Positions 24,363-34,800 of a stretch of DNA of 64,000 nt are shown piece after piece. How positions within the stretch are numbered: position 1 is the first letter of the stretch; each line of letters opens with the position of its first letter. Source of the stretch: an uncultured Eggerthellaceae bacterium. Its GTDB lineage: Bacteria > Actinomycetota > Coriobacteriia > Coriobacteriales > Eggerthellaceae. Where the stretch lies: contig CAJUQH010000007.1 in assembly GCA_910588095.1 (NCBI GenBank), positions 1-64,000 on the forward strand. Reading direction: 5' to 3'. The translations under genes and the position numbers were made by a program. Below the pieces are notes generated by a model. It was not told the origin of the DNA. It did not search any database and saw only the letters and a list, made by a program, of their open reading frames with translations.

Positions 24363-27300
24363 ATGGAACTCGGGAAGGTTCTATCATCATCGTTCAAGCC
24401 CTGCATGGGCATCATCCTGTCTGTCGTCTTGGCATGGGGCCTGCTGCCCGCTGATGCCGTGGCAGAAGGCGTGGGGGGGGTAGTCCTCTAAGCCAATCCG
24501 AATCAGGTGCTGGCTCGGAGAACCCTGCAATCGTCGATGACCTTCAGGTCGGAGAGGCCGAGGGGAATCCATCTTCCGTCATCCTGAGCGAAGGCAGCGA
24601 AGCTGACGAAGCCGAAGGGCCCAGTGAAGGACCACTGACCTTGGCCTCTGCCCTTGCGGGCAAGCCTGCCGCCTTCGTCAACGCTGACGTGGCCCTCGAT
24701 GGCGAGCCTGTCATCGGCTCCTTCACGGTCAATGGCCTTACCTTCGCCGTCACGGGCGAATCGACCATCGAGCTTGTCGGGGTCTCGCCTTCCGTCATCC
24801 TGAGCGGAGGCAGCGAAGCTGCCGGAGCCGAAGGATCCGATGAGAGCCACGCCAGCGAAGCTGGTGTCGCCAGCCTCACCCTCCCTGAATCCATCACCTA
24901 CGAGGGCGTCGACTACACCCTCGCCTCCATCGGCGGCTTTGCCTTCTACCTCTCAGGCGTGACGGACCTCACCTTGCCTGCGAGCGTGTCCGACGTGGAC
25001 GACCGAGCCTTCCGCTCGAGCGATGTGGCCAGCGTCGCCGTCGCCGAGAGCAACCTAACCTATTCCTCATACGACGGCGTCCTCTACGACGCCGAATGTC
25101 TTAGCCTCTTGCTCATTCCCGAGGGCAAGCAGGGCGCCGTCCGCATACCAGCGGCCGCGAAGGCAGCTCCTCCGTCTGCGTTCTCGCATTGCGCAGGCGT
25201 CGATGCCATAGCAGCCGATGCGGACGGCGCAGCATTCGCCTCGGAGAATGGTCTTCTATACGACGCCTCGCTCACGACCCTGCTGCGCGTGCCCGCAGGC
25301 GCAACCGACATCGCCATCCGCGACGGCTGCACCGCCATAGCCGCTGGTGCCATGGAGGGCTGCGCGCAGCTCGAGCGCATCACGGCCCCTGCATCCGTCA
25401 CCTCCGTGAGCCCTGACGTGTTCACTTCCGTGCCAACCGTGAGCCTGCCTGCGGCATCAGCCGTGGCCGATGACCCCGGTGCGAGCACCGGGGCTACCGA
25501 GGGGTTCTCGGAACAGGCAGGCTCGACACCTGCTTCCGACTCCACGACCACCCAGCTCACCGCTATGGTCGCCCTCTCCTCCACCGACGACGACCTGCCC
25601 GAGATCGACCCAGCGGCCATCGAGGTCAACCTGCCAGAGGGCGCAGACCGCGCGATATGGCAGGCAGCTGGCTTCTCCTTTGCCGAACTTGTGGGCGGAG
25701 TCGGTGATGGGGCTGCTGCCCTCGGCGAAGCTGATGGGTCAGGCCCAGTGGCGAGCGATCTGACTGAGCGCGCAACCTCAGAGGTGCTGGACCTGGAGGG
25801 GTTCGATTGGGTGCAGCGCTACACGCCCACATCAGGACTCCAATTGATGCTGACGGACCCGCTCAATGGGTTTTGGCAGGCATCGCTTACGCTCAATCAG
25901 CCGCAGTCGTCGGTCATAGTCGATGTTCGGGGCTATAACGGGAAAGGGCTTGGCGATGTTACGACCAAGGTGACCTTTACCGTTAGCAACTTCAATGCCG
26001 CGCAGGCTCGTAATGAGCTGAACACCTATTGGTCTCCGAATGTTGGTGCGTATGGGTATCTCTATGCGCTCATGGCGGGTCACTACAACAGCAGTGTGCC
26101 ATCCTATGGCAACACATGGTTGATTCTTTCTTCAACCTTTACCCAGAGCAGCTTCTCGTTCTCTTGTTGCGGTGCCGATATGACGACGCGGTCCGGCACG
26201 GTTCCAACCCTGAGTAACGGGACAGTGGATGCCTTCTTCCGCGTAAAGCCCTCTTCTCATGCGATGTCGACCACCTATGCGCATTCGTTCAGCCCGGCGC
26301 CAGGAACCCTCAACGGCTCTACGGCAGCAGTGACCACGAGCTGCACCAACGAGTCGCTCGTGGTGCCCTCCGACCCAGTGCCGCCCAAGGGCTACACCTT
26401 CAAGGGATGGTACACGGCCCCGGCAGGCGGGTCGCAGTTGTCCAACGGCACGCGCGAGATACTGAACTGGCGCTATTTCGCCCAGTACGAGGCGATTCCC
26501 TACCCTGTCGCCTTCGATCTGGGCAGCTTCCCGACGAGCGACGAGCCGGGCTCGTTCAGCCAGGAGGGATGGGGTGAGAGCCGCACCTTCACCGTCGAGG
26601 ACGGCACGGTGGAGCTACCCAGCCCGGTGAGGGCCGGCATGCGCTTCTTGAGCTGGGAGTGCGACCAGACGGGCCTGCTCTCCCAGGACGGCACCGCATG
26701 GGCGCTCGACTGCACGGCCCTGCCCGACGCTCCCGCCCCCACCCTCACCGCGCGCTGGTCCTACGTGATCGACGTCGACACGCCGGTGGCGGTGACCTTC
26801 GGTGAGTACGACATGGCCACAGGCTCGGTCACGGTGGACGGCTCCGCCAACCCAGGCGAGCTCGACGACGGCTACGACACCGCCTCCAAGAGGGGCGAGC
26901 CCGTCTCGTTCAAGTCGGCCTCCAAGTGCGATGTCGGCATAGAGGGGCTCTCCTGCGAGAGCCGCGAGGGCATCGCGCTCATCAAGGCCAAGGCGGGTCA
27001 GGACGCAGACGAGCAGGTGCGCGCAGCCGAGCTCATCACCATGCAGGTAGGAGGCGGCGCGCCCACCTCGCGAAACTCGGTGTCGTTCGCCCTCGACGAC
27101 GCGCTCGGCAAGGACGACCTGGCCCCGGCCACCGCCTTCGTCATCCCGGCAGAAGGGGAGCTCTCCGCCTCCTTCAGGCTCAACCTCGAGGAGTGCGGCG
27201 CCTACGTCTCGGACGCCTCGGCAGGCCCAGAGCCCGCCGAGGCCGACCTCGCCCAGCTCACCTACGCCTACCGGGCCATCCCCTACGGCACGGGCGAGGT

Positions 27301-28084
27301 GGACGGCGCGGGTGCGTGCACCGAGGACATGTACATACCCTACGATGCGGCCAACCCCTTCGGGCTCGCTGACATCAAGGCAGCCGCCAACGACATAGCG
27401 TCCCGCGGCTACGACTCGGAGCACTGGTGGCTCTACAAGCACCTCATGTACGAAGACGAGCGCAACAAGACCAACGCGCGCGTGAAGGTGGGCGCCGCCT
27501 ACCACGACGTGCAGATCCTCGGCCTTCGCCAGGACAAGCTCTCGACCCCCACCGACGGGCGCACCTACGCCGGCCTCACGTTCGGGTGGAGGGACATATA
27601 CTCCATGCAAACGATGAACGCTGCCAACCCCGCAGGCGTAGGCAGCTTAGGTTGGTCATATCCGCAGCCGTTGCGAACCTACCTTCGCGGCGAGTTCACG
27701 GCTTCGTTGCCTGCAGCGGTACGACAGAGCATCATGACCGTCGCGAAGTCCCAGCAGCTTGCAAAAGGCGGCCTGCAGCGGTCAGCAGAGACCGTGTTCT
27801 TGCCGAGCATGTACGAAGTGTTCGGAACGGCTTTCGCAGACCATAATGGCTCGGAAGGGATAGCGGATGCATTCCAGTACCAGTACTTCGCTCAATCTGG
27901 AACCAAATCGATAAATGCAGCGGCGATGAAGCCATACAACGGGTTGATGAATTCATGGTGGCTTCGTTCGGCATATAGCTCTGGAACGGTCGACTGGAAC
28001 TTCGGCTTGGTTTCAGACAAAGGGGCGCGATGGGCTGGTGGCACGTATTATGATTTCGGCGTGGTGCCCTGCTTCGCCCTTTGA
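24363..28084 (+). CDS. BspA-type LRR / DUF6273 surface protein, frame interrupted at a G8 tract
   Basis: The ATG at 24363 starts a signal peptide (MELGKVLSSSFKPCMGIIL..., ADAVAEG) that ends at a TAA right after eight G (24473-24480). As in the gene at 39, the frame one base back is open from the tract to 28084, so an added G or a -1 slip would give one protein of about 1240 residues. Parts in order: acidic linker, conserved module (LAGKPAAFVNADVALDGE), BspA LRRs at about 24890-25450, a variable region, one Listeria-Bacteroides repeat (GYTFKGWYTAP), a middle domain (DTPVAVTFGEYDM) shared with the protein at 8166, and a C-terminal DUF6273-like domain ending FGVVPCFAL. No LPXTG signal is seen. 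Confidence 0.8.
24473..24480 (+). repeat. G8 homopolymer at the signal peptide/mature junction, second copy
   Basis: The same length and codon context as the tract at 149-156 (GCAGAAGGCGT before, TAG after), and the same frame offset to the downstream body. It is a likely contingency tract. Confidence 0.8.
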
Positions 28085-28404
28085 AAAGCCGGCAAGTTGA
28101 AATCTCTGTGAGATAGGGAGTAGCTCCTATTGGGTGATTTATAGGCTCTACGCTTGGAGACTTTAGGAGTTGGACGGTTTTGACTTGGCTAGTTGGACCA
28201 TTTGGTCGTATGGGAATGTTCGCGCGCGTTTGACAGTTCCCGCATGAGCAGGATTGCGTTCCCTGTTCACGGTATGCGGCATCAGGTGCGGGCGCGAGGG
28301 CGATTCGTGACGCTAATCCTGTTTCAGCGAGCGAAGCGAGCGCAGTGGCCCGCAAGGGCCGCAAGCGCAGGCCACCCGCGCGGCTCCCTTTCCGCCTTAT
28401 TGCC
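28085..28404. other. Convergent intergenic region with a promoter-like relic
   Basis: About 320 bases between converging genes. It holds ATAGGGAG-TAG-CTCCTAT (a bulged hairpin just after the LRR gene), the 15-mer GCGCGTTTGACAGTT identical to the promoter at 24219-24233, and GGCCC-GCAA-GGGCC, a small tetraloop hairpin that could help end dgt. No gene is recognised. Confidence 0.5.
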
Positions 28405-29631
28405 CTACAGGTCGGCGCAGTACCCGCGCAGGCCGATGCCGTGGCCCTTCCCGAACCAGTGCTCGTAGATGGCCATGAAGTAGCTGTCGGTCATCGATGC
28501 CAGGAAGTCCACCACCACCTCGTCGGCCCCCTGGTCGAGGTACTTCTCGGGCGTCAAGGTGCGCGAGGCCCGGCACAGGCGCGTTATGTGGTGCTTGAAC
28601 AGCGGCGAGCCTTCGTCGCCAGCGCGCAGGTCGGCCAGCGCGCGCTCGTACATGCGGCCGAACATCTCCTCGACGATGTTGGACGTGTCGTCCACCAGTC
28701 CCTCGCGCTCGTAGATGACCTCGTAGTTCTGGCGCTTGGCGCGCTTCAGGTCGGCGAACACGGCCTCGCTCATGGCTATGCGGTCGGCGCCGTAGCTGCA
28801 ATTGACGATGTCGACGGTCAGGTTGTTGATGATCTTGGCGTTGGCGCGGCCGATCACGTCGCTGTCGAAGGCCCCCAGCGAGTCGATGACCCCCATGGCC
28901 AGAGCGTCGGCGCGGTCTTTCCCCACGTAGGCGATCATGTCGCTTACGCGCACGACGCACCCTTCCAGCGTCGAAGGCCGCAGCGTGCCGATGACCTGCT
29001 CGTCGGAGTTGCAGGCCTCCACCAGCTCGTCGAACGCCTCGAAGCTGCCCATGGTGCCTAGCGTGAGCTCCTGCTGAGCGAACTCGCCGTTATGGCACAG
29101 CACGCCGTCGAGGGTCTGCAGCGATATGTTGCGCCGGTACAGCTTGTCCAGCACGCGTACCGAATGCACGTTGTGGTTGAAGTAGCGGCCGGTGCGCCGG
29201 TGGTACTCGGCCGACAGGAACCGCTCGCCGGCGTGGCCGAAGGGGGTGTGCCCCACGTCGTGCCCCAGCGCGATGGCCTCGATGAGCGCCTCGTTCAGCC
29301 CCAGCAGCGCGCCGATGCCGCGGGCGATGCGGCTCACCAGCTGCACATGCAGGCCGCGGCGGCAGATGTCGTCGTTCTGCACGAACGAGAACACCTGGGT
29401 CTTGTCGGTGTAGCGGTTGTAGGCGGGAATGTTGAGTATCTTCTCGATGTCGCGCGCGAAGGCGGGGCGCGTGAGGGTGGCTTGGTCGTGGGCCAGGTCG
29501 TCACGGCGCACCACGGCGCCGTCGTCGAAGCGGTGCGGGTTCGGCCGGCCGGCGGCGCGGTCGGCGCGGATGGCCGCCTCCACCTCGGGGTCGAGCTGCA
29601 GGTAGGGGATTTCCTTCTCGTTCACAGGCAT
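28405..29631 (-). CDS. dgt: dNTP triphosphohydrolase (dGTPase-like)
   Basis: A 408-residue HD-domain enzyme that cleaves dNTPs to deoxynucleosides and triphosphate. The metal-binding HD motif is LGHDVGHTPFGHAGE, preceded by HVQLVSRIARGIG and followed by the YFNHNVHSVRVLD region and a late VSDMIAYVGKD motif. The start at 29631 (MPVNEKEIPYLQL) is the best available, though its GGAGG is about 14 bases upstream. It is divergent from dnaG across a 125-base region with a palindrome. This dgt-dnaG pairing is common in Gram-positive bacteria and links nucleotide pools with replication. Confidence 0.92.
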   Translation of the reverse strand: MPVNEKEIPYLQLDPEVEAAIRADRAAGRPNPHRFDDGAVVRRDDLAHDQATLTRPAFARDIEKILNIPAYNRYTDKTQVFSFVQNDDICRRGLHVQLVSRIARGIGALLGLNEALIEAIALGHDVGHTPFGHAGERFLSAEYHRRTGRYFNHNVHSVRVLDKLYRRNISLQTLDGVLCHNGEFAQQELTLGTMGSFEAFDELVEACNSDEQVIGTLRPSTLEGCVVRVSDMIAYVGKDRADALAMGVIDSLGAFDSDVIGRANAKIINNLTVDIVNCSYGADRIAMSEAVFADLKRAKRQNYEVIYEREGLVDDTSNIVEEMFGRMYERALADLRAGDEGSPLFKHHITRLCRASRTLTPEKYLDQGADEVVVDFLASMTDSYFMAIYEHWFGKGHGIGLRGYCADL

Positions 29632-29733
29632 GGGCTTGGGTGCGCCTCCGTTTCGGGATATAGGGTTCGCGTGCCATTGTAGCGTGCCGCAGCAGCGCGT
29701 CGGAATTGCGCTATGATGAAAGCGGAATACGAC

Positions 29734-29747
29734 TACATATATATGTA
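29734..29747. promoter_or_regulatory. Perfect 14-bp AT palindrome before dnaG
   Basis: TACATATATATGTA is its own reverse complement and lies between divergent dgt and dnaG, nine bases before the dnaG ATG. It stands out in high-GC surroundings and may be an operator or a melting site. Confidence 0.5.
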
Positions 29748-29756
29748 AGGGCACCC

Positions 29757-31637
29757 ATGGCCGGCCTCTACCCCGACTCCGACATACAGCGCGTGCGCGA
29801 CGCCACCGACTTGGCGGCGCTGTTCGGCGAGCGCACCATGGTGCGCCAGCGCGGGCACGAGTTCTGGTGCTGCTGCCCCTTCCACGAGGAGAAGACCCCG
29901 TCGTGCAAGATAGACCCGGCTCGTGGCCTGTGGCATTGCTTCGGCTGCGGTGAAGGCGGCGACCTGTTCAAGTTCATCATGATGGCCGACGACCTGAGCT
30001 TCCCCGAGGCGGTGCGCTACCTGGCCGACCGCGCCCACATCGACCTGCCCGAGCCCAACGGCGGCAAGGTGGTGCCGCAGTCGAAGAAGCAGCGGCTGCG
30101 CGCCGTGTGCGAGGAGACGGCGGCGTTCTACCATACCCAGCTCATGCGCGGGCGCGGGGCCGAGGCCCAGACGGCCCGTGACTACCTGGGCGGCCGCGAC
30201 CTGGGCGGAGAAGTGCCCAAGCGCTGGAACCTGGGCTTCGCGCCGGGACGCGGGGTGCTCGTGCGGCACCTGCGCACCAAGGGCTTCGCGCCTGGCGAGA
30301 TGGTGGAGGCCAACGTGGCCACTGCCAACGAGTCGGGTCAGCTGCGCGACCGCTTCTACAATCGCGTGATGTTCCCCATCTGCGACGCCCAGGGCGACTG
30401 CATCGCCTTCGGCGGCCGCGTCATCGGCAAGGGCGAGCCCAAGTACCTGAACTCGCAGGAGACGCCCATCTTCTACAAGTCGCAGACGCTCTACGGGCTC
30501 GACAAGGCCAAGGCGACCATGGCGGCCACGGGCACCGCGGTGGTGGTGGAGGGTTACACCGACGTCATCGCCCTGCACGAGGCCGGGGTGGGCAATGCGG
30601 TGGCCACGTTGGGCACGGCGCTCACCCAGCGCCACATACGGCTGTTGTCGCGCCATGCCAAGAAGCGCATCGTGTACCTGTTCGATGGCGATGCGGCGGG
30701 CCAGCGCGCGGCCGACCGGGCACTGGGGTTCATCGATGCCTCCATTACCCCCGAGTCGGGGCGTGCGCCCATCGAATTGGCGGCGGTCACGCTGCCCGAC
30801 AACCTGGACCCGGCCGACTTCGTGGAGAAGCGCGGTGGCGATGCCCTGAAGCAGCTCATCGACCAGGCGCAGCCCTTGCTGGCCTACGGCATCGAGCGGC
30901 GGCTGGCCGCCCATGACCTGTCCACGCCCGAGGGCCGCACGCGCGCGGCGGCTGACGCCCTGGCCGTGCTGGCGCCGATAAAGGACTCGCTGCTGGCCAA
31001 GGACTACGCGGTGCAGATCGCCGGGCGCACGCGCCTGCGCGAGGAAGACGCGCTGGCCCAGCTGGCGGCATTGGCGCCGCCCCCGCACTACCGCGACCGC
31101 GACGATGGCCCCGCCAACGCCAGCGCCACCCAACCTGCGGCCCCAGCCCCCGCAGCCGCCTCGCGCGCCGTCACCGCGCCCGAGCGCAACCGCCTGCGCT
31201 TCGAGCGCGAGCTGCTGGCCCTGCTGGCCCAGAACCCGGCCCTGGCCTTGGGCCACGCCGACGCTCTGGCCCAGACCCAATGGCACGATGCCGACCACGG
31301 GCTCATCGCGCGCTCGCTGTTGGACAGCCTGGCGGCCGATGCCAGCGCCCAGCCCGCGGCCCTCATAGCCGCGGCGGCCGTGGTGGTGCCGCAAGCCGAG
31401 CGCATCCTGACGGCGGTGCGCGAGCGTCCTGGCGTGGAGCCGGCGGCGGTGGCGGCCTACCTCACCGAAGAGCTGGAGATCGGCGATGCCGAAGAGGCGG
31501 TGGCCACGCTCAAGCAGCAGCTGGCAGCCCCAGGCGACCTGTCGCTCGAAGAGAGCGAGGTGCTGTTCTCGACCTTGGTGGCCCTGCAGAAGGACCTGGC
31601 GGCCAAGCGGCTGCGCCACACTGCGCTGCCGGCCTAG
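29757..31637 (+). CDS. dnaG: DNA primase
   Basis: A 626-residue primase that makes RNA primers at the replication fork. The N-terminal CHC2 zinc-binding domain is CCCPFHEEKTPSCKIDP with the later HCFGCGEGGD. The catalytic core follows (RFYNRVMFPICD, YLNSQETPIF), and the TOPRIM domain shows VVVEGYTDVIALHEAG and YLFDGDAAGQRAADR. The C-terminal part is the DnaB-interaction domain, joined by an Ala/Pro-rich linker near residues 455-480. The start at 29757 has AAGG seven bases upstream. The rpoD gene that often follows dnaG is not next to it here. Confidence 0.96.
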   Translation: MAGLYPDSDIQRVRDATDLAALFGERTMVRQRGHEFWCCCPFHEEKTPSCKIDPARGLWHCFGCGEGGDLFKFIMMADDLSFPEAVRYLADRAHIDLPEPNGGKVVPQSKKQRLRAVCEETAAFYHTQLMRGRGAEAQTARDYLGGRDLGGEVPKRWNLGFAPGRGVLVRHLRTKGFAPGEMVEANVATANESGQLRDRFYNRVMFPICDAQGDCIAFGGRVIGKGEPKYLNSQETPIFYKSQTLYGLDKAKATMAATGTAVVVEGYTDVIALHEAGVGNAVATLGTALTQRHIRLLSRHAKKRIVYLFDGDAAGQRAADRALGFIDASITPESGRAPIELAAVTLPDNLDPADFVEKRGGDALKQLIDQAQPLLAYGIERRLAAHDLSTPEGRTRAAADALAVLAPIKDSLLAKDYAVQIAGRTRLREEDALAQLAALAPPPHYRDRDDGPANASATQPAAPAPAAASRAVTAPERNRLRFERELLALLAQNPALALGHADALAQTQWHDADHGLIARSLLDSLAADASAQPAALIAAAAVVVPQAERILTAVRERPGVEPAAVAAYLTEELEIGDAEEAVATLKQQLAAPGDLSLEESEVLFSTLVALQKDLAAKRLRHTALPA

Positions 31638-31759
31638 CGCCACGCTGCGCCGTAGTCGGCGCCACCCTGCCAAAACCCCAGATGACCGCGCTTCGCCGCC
31701 CTTTGGGAGCTACCTGAAATCCACCTGAAGAAACGCTGGATTCCACCCTTTGGAGCCGG

Positions 31760-31765
31760 TATAAT
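31760..31765 (+). promoter_or_regulatory. -10 element before the M60 metallopeptidase gene
   Basis: A perfect TATAAT 82 bases upstream of the start codon, with a weak -35 (TGGATT) 17 bases before it. It is the likely promoter of the three-gene surface operon. Confidence 0.55.
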
Positions 31766-31846
31766 GCTCTCCGACTATGCAGGGAAGTGCGCGGATTTTT
31801 TGAAGGGGTTCGAAAAGCCCCGCGCACCTGAGGAGAAGGGCCACCC

Positions 31847-34800
31847 ATGAGAAAGGCATTGGCGTGGGTGACGTCGCTTTGCCTGGCCTCTTCGCTGTTC
31901 GGCATGCCAGCCGTCAGCTTCGCGGAAGAGGACAGCGCGTCGCGTCAGACCGCAGAAGAAACGAACCAGAACGACAACGCGCCCGCAGCGGAAGAAGGCG
32001 ACGCCTCGCAGGACCTGCAGAGCATCGACGCCTCGACGCTTGGGGCTGATGTTCCCGTCATCAACGACGGCGACAACACCACCATCGAAGTGCCCGACGG
32101 CATGGGCATGACCGGCTCGCTGGTCACCCCGACGGACAACACGGCGGCGCCCACCGACGCGTCGCTGTACGTGCACTTCCAGAGCTACGCACCGGCTGCG
32201 GCCGTGAGCGGCCTGGCCCTGACCCTCGAAGGCCCCGACGGCACCGAGGGCCCCTTCGCCTTCCAGGCCAAGGCCATCGAAGGCTCCGATGACGGCCAGC
32301 AGGCCGGCGATGCCTCCCAGAACCCCGGGGGCGCCCAGGAATACTACGTGCGTGCGAGCAACCTCACGCCCGGCACCTACACGGTGCATTGCGGCGGTGC
32401 GAGCGCGTTCGCTGCATACGAGCAGAGCATCGAGCTGCAGGCGAGCAGCTGCGCTGAGATAGCGCTCATCGACAGCACCACCTCGACGGACGTCTCGGGC
32501 AGCACCCGCGGCGTCATGCTCTACGGCGACTTCGATGGCTCGGGCACCATCGACCGCAACGACGCCCATGCCATCGTGACCGCCTTCGACCAGCAGAGCT
32601 CTGCCATGGACCTGTTCGGGTCTGGCTCGGTGGGCCTTGAGGACGTGCAGTACTTCGCTTCGTTCTTCCTGCCTGGCGAAGGCGACGACGTGAACGCCGC
32701 CTCGCGCGTGGTGCAGAAGGTCGATCCCACGCACATGCTCATATCGGCTGAGAGCACCAACCTTGACAACATCGAGGTGACGGGTGACCTGAACAGCCTG
32801 TTCGTCAATGACGGCCACAGCGTGGCCTTGGCTCCGGCCAAGGACGAGAACGGCGAGGACGTGGCCATCTCGACCGAGAACCCCATCCGCCTCATCATCG
32901 AGACGAACAACGCTCCCATGGAGGGCCTGACCCTGCGCTCTCCCGTTGACTCCGAGGGCATGCCGCGCTCGGGCGTCGTGCTGGTGGAGCAGACCGACGG
33001 CACCTCGCTGGAGATACCTTTCGGCGAGGACTACGTAGCCCCCGAGCCCGAGGGCGATCCTGAGGCCGAAGGCGACGAGGTCCAGGCCAACGCAGCCTCT
33101 GCTGAGGAAGGCGAAGCGGCCGAAGGCGACGGCTTCGGCCTGTTCAAGGCTGAGCCTGCTTACGCAGCCGCAGGCGAGCGCGGCGCCGATGTCGACACCG
33201 CCAATGGCCTTATCGTGGTGGACTTCGGCACGCGCGTGGCCATCAAGAAGATAACCATCCGCATCACGGCCACCTCGTCCAACAAGCTGGCCGAGATCGC
33301 CCAGGTCGAGTTCCTGAACGACATGGAGGAGCGTATCACGCCTCCCGACCTGAACGTGCCGCGCGGCCTTTCCGCCGTGCCGGGCAAGAAGCAATTCCGC
33401 GTGAGCTGGTCAGCTGAGACCAACGTGACCGGCTACGAGGTGAAGGTGGAGCAGGGCGGCAAGAGCGCCACGTTCTCCACGGTGCTGCCCACTCTGGAAG
33501 TGAGCCAGTTCAACGGCGACAAGCTCAAGAACGAGACCGAGTACCGCGTGAGCGCGCGCTCGGTCAACGGCGACTGGCGCAGCCCCTGGAGCGATCCCAT
33601 CAGCGTGACCCCGAAGGCCACCAGCGTGCCTGCCCGCCCGACAGGCGTGGTGGCAGTGGGCGGCTACGGTGAGGTCAACCTGAAGTGGAACAGCGCCGAA
33701 GACGCCCAGAGCTACGTGGTGTACTACCGCAAGGCCGGCACTTCCGACAACTACACCCAGCTGACCACCACGGGCACGAGCATGCAGCTCTCGCCGTTGG
33801 AGCTCAGCTGCGCCTTCCAGGGCTACATCGTGGCGGTGAACGACATCGGCAACTCGCCGGCGTCGGCCACGTGGAGCGCTAGCACTACCGGCGCGAGCTC
33901 GGTGAAGGTGCCCTACTACAACCTGATCAACCGCACCACCCAGACCGGCAAGTTGGCCGACTCGCACATCGAGGACGTCATCTGCGGCGAGTTCAAGAAC
34001 GGGCAGCTGGTCCGCGACTACAACGACTACGACAAGTCGCCCAACTTCACGCCGTGGGACGTGGTGGACGGCAACTACGACACCTTCTATTACTGCAAGG
34101 AGCGCTCGTCGATGCCCGAGGGCCCCACGGTGACCTTCGACCAGGCCTATGAGATCCGCAACATCGCGGTGACTACCAACCTGGGCACCGGCTATGCGAA
34201 CGGCATCCTGGAGTTCCGCGTCGTCGTCACCGACGAGAACGGCAAGGAGTCCGAGAAGCGCCTGAGCAGCTGGTCTGCGGTGGGCTCTGCGGCGCCCAAC
34301 ACCGTCATGCTGACGCTGCCTGAGCCGACCATGGCCAAGAAGGTGCAGGTCGGCTTTATGAAGTACAACTACGACGACCATGCCACCATATCGGATCTGG
34401 CCTTCTACAAGGCCGACCGCATCCAGTACGACCTGGACGCGCTGTGGGAGGAGGGCCAGCCCCTCACCGCCCTGAAGGACAGCGTGACCCAGGAGACGCT
34501 GGACGACCTGGCGAATCGCATCGAGTGGCGCGATCCCGAGTCGGCCACCGAGGCGAACCCCCAGGGCGAGCAGCACCCCAGCTACAAGCTGTTGAAGCAG
34601 GAGCTGGATTATGCCCGCGGCATCTTCGAGAACAAGGACTCGCTGACCAACACCGTGTACGTGGACCCGGCTATCGACCCAGCTGTGAACGGGTACGTGG
34701 GCGGCTTGAGCGGGCTGCAGCCCTTGGGCATCGTGGCAGCGCAGGATGACGAGCTTTCCATCTATGTGGGCCGCGACAACATGACCGTGGGCTCCAACAC

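Noticed and set aside
28328..28350. GCGAGCGAAGCGAGCG as a terminator stem
   Set aside because: It is a direct, not inverted, repeat and cannot fold as a stem.
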